Below the pieces are notes generated by a model. It worked only from the letters and a program-made list of their open reading frames with translations, ran no database searches and was not told where the DNA came from. Made by a program: the position numbers and the translations under genes. Positions 17,802 through 26,095 of a DNA stretch of 64,000 nucleotides are shown one piece after another. Origin of the DNA: Acidimicrobiaceae bacterium (GTDB taxonomy: Bacteria > Actinomycetota > Acidimicrobiia > Acidimicrobiales > Ilumatobacteraceae); assembly GCA_947450115.1 (NCBI GenBank), contig CANFUE010000003.1:35811-99810 (forward strand), given 5' to 3'. The stretch's first letter is position 1. The number at the start of each line of letters is the position of its first letter.

Positions 17802-17828
17802 TAATCCCGACCAGAAGAGTCGGGATTA
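17802..17828. promoter_or_regulatory. Operator-like palindrome upstream of peroxiredoxin
   Basis: TAATCCCGAC (17802-17811), 7-nt spacer, GTCGGGATTA (17819-17828): perfect 10-bp arms. The core TCCCGAC-N7-GTCGGGA, including spacer length, is the same as in the metY operator (8031-8061). It lies 55-81 bp upstream of the peroxiredoxin start codon. Confidence 0.55.
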
Positions 17829-17882
17829 GGCATAAATGAGCGAACCCCTCACAATCAGGCTGAAACTGCTTATTCCTGTGCC

Positions 17883-18605
17883 CTATTGGGGCAAAGTCGT
17901 GGTGGTTGTGGTTGTTGTGACCACTACCGGGGCGGGGTCAAGATAGTCGCGCAGTGACGCAGGACGTAACCCGAGTTTTTTGATTTCAGCGAGAACTAGC
18001 TTCAGGCTCGATTCCAAACTATGGAGATAGTGCAGCAGAATGATGTCGCCACGTTGAATTGGACTCCCACCGGCTCTGACGATTTTCCCTTGATCGGCTT
18101 CAACGTTCCACATCACAATTTTCTTGATGCCACAGGCCTTTGATGCAATCTCGGTATTGCTGTTGTGTGAGCCACCAGGTGGTCTGAAGAAAACGGGAAG
18201 TTTTTTGTACATCCCTCGAGCGTGGTTGCTTGCCCTACAAATTTCTTTCGTTTGTGCAGCAAGTGAAAGATTACCCATGAGCGGATGTGTTTCAGAATGA
18301 TTTTCAAAAGTTGTACCAGGGCGACGAATGAGGTGAAACGCTTTCCAGTGTGTTTTCAGTGGCTCTGATAAAACAAAATTCGTGACAGGAATATTCTTCT
18401 TGAGCAACAGGTGCACAAGTCCATCGGTTACTACCGACCCGTCGTCGATGGTGATGAAAACTACGGGGTCTTTTGTTTGCACGTGGTAAATAACAAAATC
18501 ACTATTTGAAGATTTAGCCTCAACCACCGAAATATTGACGAGCGTAGAGAGAGTGATAAGGCTGGCGCTTAGGGCAAGAAATGCTGAGAATCGACGGCGA
18601 GCCAC
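17883..18605 (-). CDS. Secreted polysaccharide deacetylase (NodB fold)
   Basis: A 240-residue exported protein: basic start MARRRF, hydrophobic core and a likely signal cleavage or anchor around residues 25-30, then a NodB deacetylase domain. Motif 1 is ITIDDGS (usually TFDDG, both aspartates kept), motif 2 is NHSETHP with the two metal histidines, motif 3 is FRPPGGSHN, and LLHYLHS ends the core. Expected to remove N-acetyl groups from peptidoglycan or another surface glycan using a divalent metal. The C-terminus ends in a run of nine threonines. The GTG start is preceded by TATATT and 6 nt on the minus strand. Confidence 0.85.
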   Translation of the reverse strand: MARRRFSAFLALSASLITLSTLVNISVVEAKSSNSDFVIYHVQTKDPVVFITIDDGSVVTDGLVHLLLKKNIPVTNFVLSEPLKTHWKAFHLIRRPGTTFENHSETHPLMGNLSLAAQTKEICRASNHARGMYKKLPVFFRPPGGSHNSNTEIASKACGIKKIVMWNVEADQGKIVRAGGSPIQRGDIILLHYLHSLESSLKLVLAEIKKLGLRPASLRDYLDPAPVVVTTTTTTTTLPQ

Positions 18606-18728
18606 TTCGGAAATATACAGCCGATGGTGGGCAAAGCCCTATGAAATAGGCAAAGCGGAGGTTCTCTTCACAAATATGAAATATCGGAGTACTTTCCTAG
18701 GAAATTCCAGTGCCATGGGGGTGTGCAT
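18606..18728. other. Divergent intergenic region with tandem GGCAAAG motifs
   Basis: Between the deacetylase and sigma-factor starts. GGGCAAAGC (about 18629-18637) and AGGCAAAGC (about 18648-18656) flank a small stem CCTAT-GAA-ATAGG. A -10-like TATATT for the deacetylase lies at 18612-18617 (minus strand), and a GGGGG ribosome site precedes the sigma gene. The repeated motif and hairpin could be an RNA element or regulator sites; no known riboswitch consensus was matched. Confidence 0.35.
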
Positions 18729-19451
18729 ATGGAGCTTCGTGAACTACAAATGGTCAACCCGGGTTGCCGTCGAGCAGTGATCGTTGCTGCATTACAACAA
18801 CACAGCGCGCTCGGCCTGCACATGTTGTACGTCGAATACGCGAATGATGTGAGAAAAGTGGTGGTACGCCGACTGGGGGTGCAGGCAGCAAACGATGACA
18901 TTGTGCATGAGACCCTCCTGCAGGTAAGCGAACGCGTTGAGCAACTTCGTGATTTCCAAAAGTTTGAATCATGGATTTATACCATTGCAAAAAATAAGTC
19001 ATACAAGTACTTGAGGCAGTATCAGCGGGTGTCTACAGGTATCCCTGATCTTGATGTGGCAGATTTAGAAATTTTGGGTCCTACTGGGGAGCAGTACGTC
19101 ATCGTCAAACGTGCGAGTAGAGGTCTTAGTGTTCGCGACCAACGTTTCCTGGAAATGCTTGTTAGCGAAGAATTGGGTTGGCATGAAATTGCAGACCAAC
19201 TCAATATGTCGCTGGGCAACGTGTACAAGCTTCACCGTCGTGTTGAAGAGCGTTTGGCACAGTCGTATGCCGCGCTGAAACTGTCGACATCACATCGGTT
19301 CCAGTGCGAAGTGCTCTGTGAATTACTCAGAACATGGACCGGAGAGTATTCACCGCTGTGGCGCAAACGTATTGTGCATCATGCGCAACAGTGCACTACT
19401 TGTGGTGGGGCAATAAAAAAGACCCCAGCCTCTCGACTGGGGTCTTTTTAA
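18729..19451 (+). CDS. ECF-type sigma factor with C-terminal zinc-finger-like motif
   Basis: A 240-residue sigma-70 family protein. Region 2 (about residues 33-100) includes DDIVHETLLQVSERV and FESWIYTIAKNKSYKYLR; region 4 (about 135-185) includes SVRDQRFLEML and the helix-turn-helix LGWHEIADQLNMSLGNVYKLHRRVEERL. The tail has HHAQQCTTCGG, similar to the HxxxCxxC motif of zinc-binding anti-sigma domains, suggesting a built-in regulatory element. The last dozen codons are the terminator stem itself, and the stop follows its T-run. The ATG at 18729 has a GGGGG site; a GTG 6 bp upstream is possible. Confidence 0.8.
   Translation: MELRELQMVNPGCRRAVIVAALQQHSALGLHMLYVEYANDVRKVVVRRLGVQAANDDIVHETLLQVSERVEQLRDFQKFESWIYTIAKNKSYKYLRQYQRVSTGIPDLDVADLEILGPTGEQYVIVKRASRGLSVRDQRFLEMLVSEELGWHEIADQLNMSLGNVYKLHRRVEERLAQSYAALKLSTSHRFQCEVLCELLRTWTGEYSPLWRKRIVHHAQQCTTCGGAIKKTPASRLGSF
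19416..19449. terminator. Bidirectional intrinsic terminator between sigma gene and livF
   Basis: AAAAAGACCCCAG (19416-19428) and CTGGGGTCTTTTT (19437-19449) form a perfect 13-bp stem with an 8-nt loop; A-run and T-run allow termination in both directions. It overlaps the end of the sigma-factor coding sequence. Confidence 0.9.
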
Positions 19452-19458
19452 AGTATTT

Positions 19459-20184
19459 CTAGTGAGCTTCGCCACCGAGGTAGCTGGCTTCGAGCAACGA
19501 CTGGTTGTCGCGGAGCTGCTGAGCAGAACCTTCCATGGTGAGTTCACCATGAGCAAGTACGTAGCCACGGTCGGCTACCGACAATGCCAAGCCAACGTGC
19601 TGTTCCACCATGAGAACACCTGCACCTGTGTCGTCGGCAATGCGACGAACGATGGGCAACATGCGCTCTACGATGATGGGGGCAAGACCAAGGCTCATTT
19701 CGTCAACCAAAAGCATCTTTGGTTCTGAAGCAAGACCACGGGCCATTGCCAACATTTGCTGCTCGCCACCCGACAACAACCCAGCGCGACGGCTGAGGAG
19801 TGGTCGAAGAGCGGGGAACATGTCGAGTGCGTTCTCTTGGGCCTTGCCACGGGTTTCACGATTTCCTGTGAGACCAAGACGCAAGTTCTCTTGCACGGTG
19901 AGGTCGAAGAACAGTGAACGGTCTTCAGCCACGTGTGCAAGCCCACGACGGGCGATTTTCTCGGGGCGCTCACCAATGGTGGTGCTGCCGAGAAGTTGAA
20001 TATCGCCTGCGATGGGTCGCAAGATGCCTGAGATGGTGAGCAGTGTGGTGGTTTTACCTGCGCCGTTTGGCCCAAGTAGTGCTACCACTTCACCCGGGTT
20101 CACGTGAATGCTGAGACTACGTACAACGGGAATACCGCCGTAGCCAGCATTCAAGTTCACGATGTTGAGTAATGATTCGCTCAT
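19459..20184 (-). CDS. livF: Branched-chain amino acid type ABC transporter ATPase
   Basis: The second ATPase of a high-affinity branched-chain amino acid (or related carboxylate/amide) importer. The 241 residues show Walker [11 protein letters not shown], signature [17 protein letters not shown], Walker [14 protein letters not shown] and H-loop VEQHV, the LivF-typical set. The ATG at 20184 is chosen because GAAGGG lies 8 nt upstream; a GTG at 20193 would overlap the livG stop. Last gene of the livK-livHM-livG-livF cluster. Confidence 0.93.
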   Translation of the reverse strand: MSESLLNIVNLNAGYGGIPVVRSLSIHVNPGEVVALLGPNGAGKTTTLLTISGILRPIAGDIQLLGSTTIGERPEKIARRGLAHVAEDRSLFFDLTVQENLRLGLTGNRETRGKAQENALDMFPALRPLLSRRAGLLSGGEQQMLAMARGLASEPKMLLVDEMSLGLAPIIVERMLPIVRRIADDTGAGVLMVEQHVGLALSVADRGYVLAHGELTMEGSAQQLRDNQSLLEASYLGGEAH

Positions 20185-20189
20185 GTTGT

Positions 20190-20999
20190 TCACCCTTCTC
20201 CACTGAGTGTGCGTGCTGCTGCAGCGCCACCTTCTGCTTGCATTTCACCAGCGGTCTCACCAAGGTAAGCACGCTTTACTTCTGGGTTGTTGCGTACTTC
20301 TTCGGGCGTTCCTTCGGCAATGATTTTGCCAAAGTCGAGCACGTAGATGTAGTCGCACACGCTGAGTACCAAACCCATGTCGTGGTCAATGAGGAAGATA
20401 CTGATGTCTTGCTTGAGAATTTCACGCAAGTGTTTACCCAACTGCTGACTTTCCACTGTGTCAAGTCCAGCTGCTGGCTCATCGAGCAACAACATGCTGG
20501 GCTTGGCGGCAAGTGCGCGAGCAACGCTCACCAACTTGCGTTGACCATGTGACAAGTCGAGCGTGAGCTTGTCGCGGTGTTCGCCAAGGCTCAACAAGTT
20601 GAGTGCCCATTCGGCTTGTTCTTCAATACCCAGTGTGCGGTGCGGTTTCACAATGTCAGCAAGAAAAGACCACCACTTGGTCTCTTCCGCCATCACAATG
20701 AGGTTGTCCCACACCGTGAGGTCTTCGAACAACTCAAGTGACTGGAAGGTACGCACTAGACCAGCTTTTGCTCGCTCGTCGGGTGCAACACCAGCGAGGT
20801 CGTTGCCGTTGAACTCGGCCCGGCCCGACGACACGTTCGTGAAGCCAGTGATGGCGTCAATGAAGGTGGTCTTGCCGGCGCCGTTCGGGCCAATGAGCCC
20901 AGTGAGCTTGCCCTTTTCAGCTTTGATGTTGACATTGGAGTTTGCATGTAACCCGCCGTAGGAAACGGTGAGTTCATTTGTTTCGAGTAGTGCACTCAT
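20190..20999 (-). CDS. livG: Branched-chain amino acid type ABC transporter ATPase
   Basis: First ATPase of the importer. 269 residues with Walker [18 protein letters not shown], signature [16 protein letters not shown], Walker [14 protein letters not shown]-loop and H-loop LIDHDMGLV, the LivG-type BCA_ABC motifs; C-terminal extension (EVKRAYLGE) also typical. The tail after it is Ala/Gly-rich. The start ATG overlaps the livHM stop (ATGA-type overlap), implying coupling. Confidence 0.94.
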   Translation of the reverse strand: MSALLETNELTVSYGGLHANSNVNIKAEKGKLTGLIGPNGAGKTTFIDAITGFTNVSSGRAEFNGNDLAGVAPDERAKAGLVRTFQSLELFEDLTVWDNLIVMAEETKWWSFLADIVKPHRTLGIEEQAEWALNLLSLGEHRDKLTLDLSHGQRKLVSVARALAAKPSMLLLDEPAAGLDTVESQQLGKHLREILKQDISIFLIDHDMGLVLSVCDYIYVLDFGKIIAEGTPEEVRNNPEVKRAYLGETAGEMQAEGGAAAARTLSGEG

Positions 21000-23308
21000 G
21001 CTGTCACCTCCTGGAGACTGCTGTTATCGGGTAGTGCTGCGGCAGCTTTAGCTGCCTTGACTTGGGTAACGATGTTGCGCACGAAGAGCACAATAAGCAT
21101 GCCAAGGACGATCATCCAGCCGCGGTTCCAGCTATCGGTACGCCATGGGTTGATACCGATAGCTCCCCAAATGCCGCCACCAAGGAGGAATGGCCAGAGC
21201 CGTTTGAATACGGCGCCCCATTCTTTGCCGCGGGCGGTGAGCAGCCATGAACCGAAGTAGCGCATGAGTGGCTGGAAAATTGAGGCTTGACCTGCTGGGT
21301 GAATAATTGCGGTCAGGATCATACCGATACCACCCAATATTGCGGTGTAGGCGTATACCCCAGGTGAGTGATAACTGCCAAAGGTAGATACCACTCCACC
21401 GCCAGCAATCATTCCACCAAGAATGGCACCGTTAATTGATGTGATGCCACCGAGGTAACAAAAAGCTAAAGCGGAAAGCCCTATGCCGTAGTCCCACATC
21501 GGTGCTGCAGTTTGGTTAGTTTGGAAGGCCATCATTGAACCTGCAACACCAGCAAATGCTGCAGCAAGTCCGAATGCGAGGAACTTTGTCTTTGCAACGT
21601 TGATACCTGCAGAAGCTGCGGCGCGTTCATTGGCTCGTACTGCCAAGAATCGACGACCTGAACTACCGCGGCGCAAGTTGGCCAAAGTGACACACAATCC
21701 GGCTAGTACCAGTAGGCAAAAGAGGGTGAAGCGTGGGTTGTCGGTAAGACCGCTTGAACTGGTGACACCAAACTTTTTACCAAAGGCAGTAGGAGGTTGA
21801 ATGGAATATGCCGAGCCGCCTTGCAACGCAGTGAGCTTTGGGTTGTCGAAGTACAGCGAGTACAACGAAATGGAAGCCGCAATGGTGACCACGGTGAGTT
21901 GTACACCACGAATACGCAATGCCGGTACCGCCAGTAGTAAACCAACGAGAACCGCCACAATTACTCCGGAGGCCATGGCAAGTGGCCAAGCCCAGTGCGG
22001 GCCACCAACGGCGAAAGGAGTGCTTTCAGTAGGGCCGTAATGCGACATGAGTCGAGCCATCACGAAGGCTGAAATACCTGCCAGTGAAATTTGTACTAGC
22101 GATATTTGCCCTACGTAGCCGGCTAACAGTACGAAACTCAGGCCAAACATTCCTGCAATTAAACTGGTGGTGAAAGAGAAACCCCAAGAACCGGTGAGTC
22201 CTGAGTAGAGGAAATCTCCTGGCATACCAGCAGCAATGATGAAACCAAGTGGTACGAAAATCGCAACATAGCGACCCACGCGCTTGGGGTAGGGAGCAAG
22301 TGGCAATCGCTTCTCTTCAATATTGCCACGCACGGGAAGTGACTTTCCTTTGAGGAAGAGCACACCAACGATGATGATCAGTGGAATTGCATCGCGAGCG
22401 CCGGAGTACAACCATGCTGGGAACCAAGATCTTCCAGATACATACGTACCAACGAATGTTTGCAACATACCAATAACAAGGCCGCCCAAAACAGCAAACG
22501 GGATTGATGACATACTGCCAATGAGCGCAGCACCGAGTGCAGGAACAATGAGGCCGGTGAATTTTCCAACACTGATTGCACCAGTCACTGTTCCGGTCAT
22601 AATGCCAACGACTCCAGCAAGAAGTGCTGCGAGGATCCAGTTAAAGAGTGCGAGCCGATCGGGCGAGTAGCCCAAGAGCACGGCGCCTTTTTCGTTACCA
22701 GAAGCTGCGCGAGTAGCTAAGCCAATGCGTGAGTACTTATATACAAACCAAATGACCGCACCGATAATAATTGAAACACCTGCCAATGCCAGTGCTTCAG
22801 CGGTTACCGGAAGGCCGAGGCCAAGAAAGTTTGTCAAAATTTTGTTGGGGAATAAGACTCCTTCTGGCTGCGGCTGATTAGAGCCGAACTGGATAGAGGC
22901 AAGTCCGAGGAAATAAGTCATGACGCCAATTGCACCAATTACTTTTCCGAGTGGTGCTGCATTACGCAGTGGCTTAAATACGAAGTAATGCATAATTGCA
23001 CCAATACCAACTGCAGTGAGCAATGAAAGTATTGCGGCTAACCAAAAGTTGATGGGCATTCCGTTATGCAACGACAACTTCACTGGCAAGTTCAGCCAAC
23101 TGGTAGGAAGTGGATCAAACCATGGAAAATGGAACGTTCCTTCGCTCCGTAAATACGAAAATTGAAATGCGACGTACATAGCAACTGCTCCATGAGCAAA
23201 GTTGATCACGCCAGAACCTTTGTATGCCACCACAATTCCCATAGCCATGAGAGCAAAAAAACCCCCACTGCCTAGGCCCATGATGGAATAAGCAATTGCC
23301 TCTTTCAT
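20996..23308 (-). CDS. Fused LivH-LivM permease
   Basis: A single 770-residue polypeptide joins the two permeases that are usually separate: residues 1 to about 330 are LivH-like (GFFALMAMGIVVAYKGSGVINFAHGAVAMY; YSRIGLATRAASGNEKGAVLLGYSPDRL), and the remainder LivM-like (AGYVGQISLVQISLAGISAFVMARLM; FLAVRANERAAASAGINVAKTKFLAF). Numerous hydrophobic helices throughout. Such fusions occur in actinobacteria. The ATG at 23308 follows a GGGGGACA ribosome site; a further upstream start is unlikely. Takes substrate from the LivK-like binding protein encoded just upstream. Confidence 0.92.
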   Translation of the reverse strand: MKEAIAYSIMGLGSGGFFALMAMGIVVAYKGSGVINFAHGAVAMYVAFQFSYLRSEGTFHFPWFDPLPTSWLNLPVKLSLHNGMPINFWLAAILSLLTAVGIGAIMHYFVFKPLRNAAPLGKVIGAIGVMTYFLGLASIQFGSNQPQPEGVLFPNKILTNFLGLGLPVTAEALALAGVSIIIGAVIWFVYKYSRIGLATRAASGNEKGAVLLGYSPDRLALFNWILAALLAGVVGIMTGTVTGAISVGKFTGLIVPALGAALIGSMSSIPFAVLGGLVIGMLQTFVGTYVSGRSWFPAWLYSGARDAIPLIIIVGVLFLKGKSLPVRGNIEEKRLPLAPYPKRVGRYVAIFVPLGFIIAAGMPGDFLYSGLTGSWGFSFTTSLIAGMFGLSFVLLAGYVGQISLVQISLAGISAFVMARLMSHYGPTESTPFAVGGPHWAWPLAMASGVIVAVLVGLLLAVPALRIRGVQLTVVTIAASISLYSLYFDNPKLTALQGGSAYSIQPPTAFGKKFGVTSSSGLTDNPRFTLFCLLVLAGLCVTLANLRRGSSGRRFLAVRANERAAASAGINVAKTKFLAFGLAAAFAGVAGSMMAFQTNQTAAPMWDYGIGLSALAFCYLGGITSINGAILGGMIAGGGVVSTFGSYHSPGVYAYTAILGGIGMILTAIIHPAGQASIFQPLMRYFGSWLLTARGKEWGAVFKRLWPFLLGGGIWGAIGINPWRTDSWNRGWMIVLGMLIVLFVRNIVTQVKAAKAAAALPDNSSLQEVTA

Positions 23309-23367
23309 TGTCCCCCTGTTGTTCGTCACACCATGATGCGACATTCGATGTGTTCATTTTAGGTATT

Positions 23368-23405
23368 AAAAAGGGGGGTGATCCGAGGATCACCCCCCTT
23401 TTTTT
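23368..23405. terminator. Strong hairpin between livK and livHM
   Basis: AAAAAGGGGGGTGATCC (23368-23384) and its complement (23387-23403) form a 17-bp stem with a minimal loop and A/T-runs on both sides. On the minus strand it lies after livK and before livHM, so it probably terminates most transcripts and gives the binding protein a higher level than the membrane parts. Confidence 0.85.
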
Positions 23406-23436
23406 AATGCGTTATTCCTTCAGCATTGAAGAATGA

Positions 23437-24924
23437 TTACTTCAATTCTGATGTACGTAGTGCGTCACCCTTACCTACAAGTGCAAGACCAGAGAAGTTC
23501 TGTGCTGTCTTGACAGCCTTCAAGGCGGTGCCATCCCACTGGCTAGCACTGACCTGAGTTGCACAAACGGCAATGTAAGGAGCAATTGCTTGCTTGCAGA
23601 AGAGGCCGGTTGAACCGAATGCACGGTGACCATTAGTTGCCTTCAAAGTAGCAACCATTGATGCGCCAGTTACCTTGCCAGCTTTTACTGACTCAGAAGC
23701 AATCTGCCAAAGCACCATCATTGCGGAGAAGCCCTGAGTTGCAAAACCTGTACCAGAGAGCTTGCGGTCGCTGGAGTAGGTGTACATCTTGGTTCCGTAG
23801 GTGAGAGCGTCAGACTTTGCTGCACCGGTAAGTGCGTCTGGGTCGAGGATGCTCATACCACCAATGGTGTAGAGACCATTGATCTTGCTACCCAATTTGG
23901 TCATGGTTGCAGTATCGATGCAAGAACCCGAGAACACGATTGGGAAGCTAGAAGTTGTCCAGCCGTTTGCAATCAATTTGTCCATGAGGTCCCAGCACAG
24001 GTTGCCCTGGTTCGAGTAAACCAAAACGTTTGGCTTGAATGCCATGATTTGAGCTGCATAAGCAGCAACGTCTGGGTTTGCCGTTGGAACTGAAATCGGC
24101 AAGTAGGTGAGGCCCTTCATAGTGCCGAGCAACTTGCTTGATGTGGTAATCGCTGCGCCTGAACGGCTCTGACCAGCAAGGATGTCCAGTGGCTTTGCTT
24201 CAAGGTCGTTGTAGCAGAAGATTCCTGGTGCCGATGCTGCCCATGGAAGAGCAACCTTGTTCAACTTCAATGTTTGTGTTGCGAAGTAGATGAGTCCAAG
24301 GTGAACACCCAAGCAACCGCCACCGCCGCCGATGGCGTAAACGCCAGCTGAGGTGAAGTCTGCTGGGAAGATCGGAGTACCCACGATGACTGGTGTCTTC
24401 GTATCTTGGAAGATCTTGATGTGAGCATCACCAAATGCCAACGATGCAAAAACAACGGCAGGCTTTGCAGCTGCCAAAGTGTTTGCACAGTTACCAAGTT
24501 CAGCAGCTGCAAGTGCGTTGTACTTGCAAATAACCAACTTGATGGGCACACCAGGTGTACCTGTTGCTGGGTCTGCACCAATACCACCAAGTTCGGTGTT
24601 GATGTACTTCACTGCAGCTTCAGCTGAAATGCGGTACTCAGGGAAGTTGATAACTGCGCCTTCTGGGTTCAAAAACCCAATTTTTACAGCTCCACCTTTT
24701 GCCTTCATTGGGTTAGTACGTGAGCAGGCAATTGCGCGAGCAAGCCAACCAGCACCAGCACCATCTTTTTTGTCAAGAGCTGTGTTCAGTGTGGTTGCAC
24801 ACTTAGCAGCAGACTTGACTGCACCGCTTCCAGCTTTCGCTGAAGCAGCTGTTGCCCCGAATGCAAGTGCTGCTGAAACAGCAAGTGCAATGGGAACCAA
24901 CATTTTCCTCTTTTGGTTCTTCAA
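23437..24924 (-). CDS. livK: ABC transporter substrate-binding protein (LivK-like)
   Basis: Extracytoplasmic binding protein of the type I periplasmic fold for branched-chain amino acids or related compounds. About 495 residues: basic N-terminus KNQKRK, hydrophobic core LVPIALAVSAALAFGATA and an AxA-like cleavage region, a mature domain beginning around VKIGFLNPEGAVINFPE, and several cysteines that may form disulphides. Longer than E. coli LivK. Start: a TTG at 24924 is preferred because GGGGGA lies 3 nt before it, the same spacing as at livHM, and it keeps the basic signal-peptide end; ATG at 24903 is the alternative. The transported ligand is unknown. Confidence 0.88.
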   Translation of the reverse strand: MKNQKRKMLVPIALAVSAALAFGATAASAKAGSGAVKSAAKCATTLNTALDKKDGAGAGWLARAIACSRTNPMKAKGGAVKIGFLNPEGAVINFPEYRISAEAAVKYINTELGGIGADPATGTPGVPIKLVICKYNALAAAELGNCANTLAAAKPAVVFASLAFGDAHIKIFQDTKTPVIVGTPIFPADFTSAGVYAIGGGGGCLGVHLGLIYFATQTLKLNKVALPWAASAPGIFCYNDLEAKPLDILAGQSRSGAAITTSSKLLGTMKGLTYLPISVPTANPDVAAYAAQIMAFKPNVLVYSNQGNLCWDLMDKLIANGWTTSSFPIVFSGSCIDTATMTKLGSKINGLYTIGGMSILDPDALTGAAKSDALTYGTKMYTYSSDRKLSGTGFATQGFSAMMVLWQIASESVKAGKVTGASMVATLKATNGHRAFGSTGLFCKQAIAPYIAVCATQVSASQWDGTALKAVKTAQNFSGLALVGKGDALRTSELK

Positions 24925-24969
24925 TATTCCCCCTATAGGTTGAGCCGATTGGCCCGATTGATGTGACAA

Positions 24970-24994
24970 CCGGCATGCCGGTGAAACAACTATA
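24970..24994 (-). promoter_or_regulatory. Candidate livK promoter and operator
   Basis: On the minus strand TATAGT (plus 24989-24994) is a good -10, without an obvious -35. Just downstream, at the expected transcription start, ACCGGCATGCCGGT (24970-24983) is a perfect 14-bp palindrome that may bind a regulator. Confidence 0.4.
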
Positions 24995-25113
24995 ACCATT
25001 GTCACAGGGAAAAGGAAACGCAGAACGTCAAGTGATGACATCGATATGAAATGTCAGAGCACCGGGTTGTGAAGCGCAAAAACTACCCATCGGTAGACGG
25101 GCCTTTTCAACAC

Positions 25114-25150
25114 AAAAGCCCCCCCAAAGGCGTACTTTTGAGGGGCTTTT
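25114..25150 (-). terminator. Intrinsic terminator after the MaoC-like gene
   Basis: AAAAGCCCC (25114-25122) and GGGGCTTTT (25142-25150) pair, with an inner CAAA/TTTG-type extension. It lies just after the stop of the gene at 25187-26059 and separates it from livK. Confidence 0.75.
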
Positions 25151-25186
25151 GCTTGCGGACTACAAGTAGCTGTGAGTAAACAAAAT

Positions 25187-26059
25187 TTAAGCTGCTGAAC
25201 CCACCATTGCGGTGCCTGTGACCATGAGTTCATCGCCACGCTTCAACCACACGTTGCATGTGCTCACGCCATCTGTGGTGCTCAAAACTTCGCCACCGGC
25301 AACCAGCACATCGTCGTCGAAAACCGGACGATGGAATGTAACGGTGAGGCGTCGAACTGAGCCGGGGCCAGCAAATGAATGAATGGAGTTCACGATGTAG
25401 CTCAAGTTGAGTGGGCCTTGGTTGATGACGCGACCTTTCAAGCCCATCTCGGTTGTTGCTTCGCGATCCCAGTGCACGCGATACGGGTCGCGCAAAATTG
25501 CTGCCATTGTTTTCATACGCTGTGCACTCACGCCATCAACATGGAATTCGGGGAAAGTTGCCAGTGGTTTTGCAGTTGCATCATCGGCAGTTTTCGCAAC
25601 TAGGGCTTGCTTATAACCACCACGGCGGAAGCGCCACGAGTTGGTAATGCGAGCAGCAAGAGTGTTGCCATCGCGCAGTTCAATTTGAAATTTCATTGCG
25701 TCGTAGCCAACACCGTTTTCATCAACATGATTTTCCCAATGAATAATTGAGCCCTGCACGTCGTACTCAATATCGATACGTAAGTTACTGAAGTACTCCC
25801 AGTCGTAACCGTCGAGGCCTACTGAGCCCGGGCCTTCTGCGCCACATACTTCAAAAAGTTTTGCGATGTTGACACCAGAGCCGAGGATGGGTACATGGAA
25901 GAGTGCAACTGGGTGCACGAGTTTGTCGGGAAGCTGCGCTGAAGTGGTGCAGTCGGTGAGCAGGAAGTTTTCCCAATGGGCAATGGTGTATTTACCGCCA
26001 GGGAACTTGTAGCCCTTGGGGTTAGCGAGTGCTCCTGATGGGGCAGCTGAGTCGTTCAA
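25187..26059 (-). CDS. MaoC-like / double hot-dog acyl-CoA dehydratase-like protein
   Basis: A 290-residue protein whose C-terminal part (about 195-285: DPYRVHWDREATTEMGLKGRVINQGPLNLSYIVN, then RRLTVTFHRPVFDDDVLVAGGEV) looks like a MaoC-type hot-dog domain, and whose N-terminal half (VHPVALFHVPILGSG...) may be a second hot-dog. The family hydrates enoyl-CoAs or binds acyl-CoA; the catalytic Asp/His pair was not clearly identified. The start is TTG at 26059, supported by a strong AGGAGG 7 nt upstream. Divergent from an SDR gene; likely related to the neighbouring catabolic block. Confidence 0.7.
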   Translation of the reverse strand: MNDSAAPSGALANPKGYKFPGGKYTIAHWENFLLTDCTTSAQLPDKLVHPVALFHVPILGSGVNIAKLFEVCGAEGPGSVGLDGYDWEYFSNLRIDIEYDVQGSIIHWENHVDENGVGYDAMKFQIELRDGNTLAARITNSWRFRRGGYKQALVAKTADDATAKPLATFPEFHVDGVSAQRMKTMAAILRDPYRVHWDREATTEMGLKGRVINQGPLNLSYIVNSIHSFAGPGSVRRLTVTFHRPVFDDDVLVAGGEVLSTTDGVSTCNVWLKRGDELMVTGTAMVGSAA

Positions 26060-26095
26060 TTCTTTTCCTCCTCTAGTGATGTGTCAAAGTTTGCC

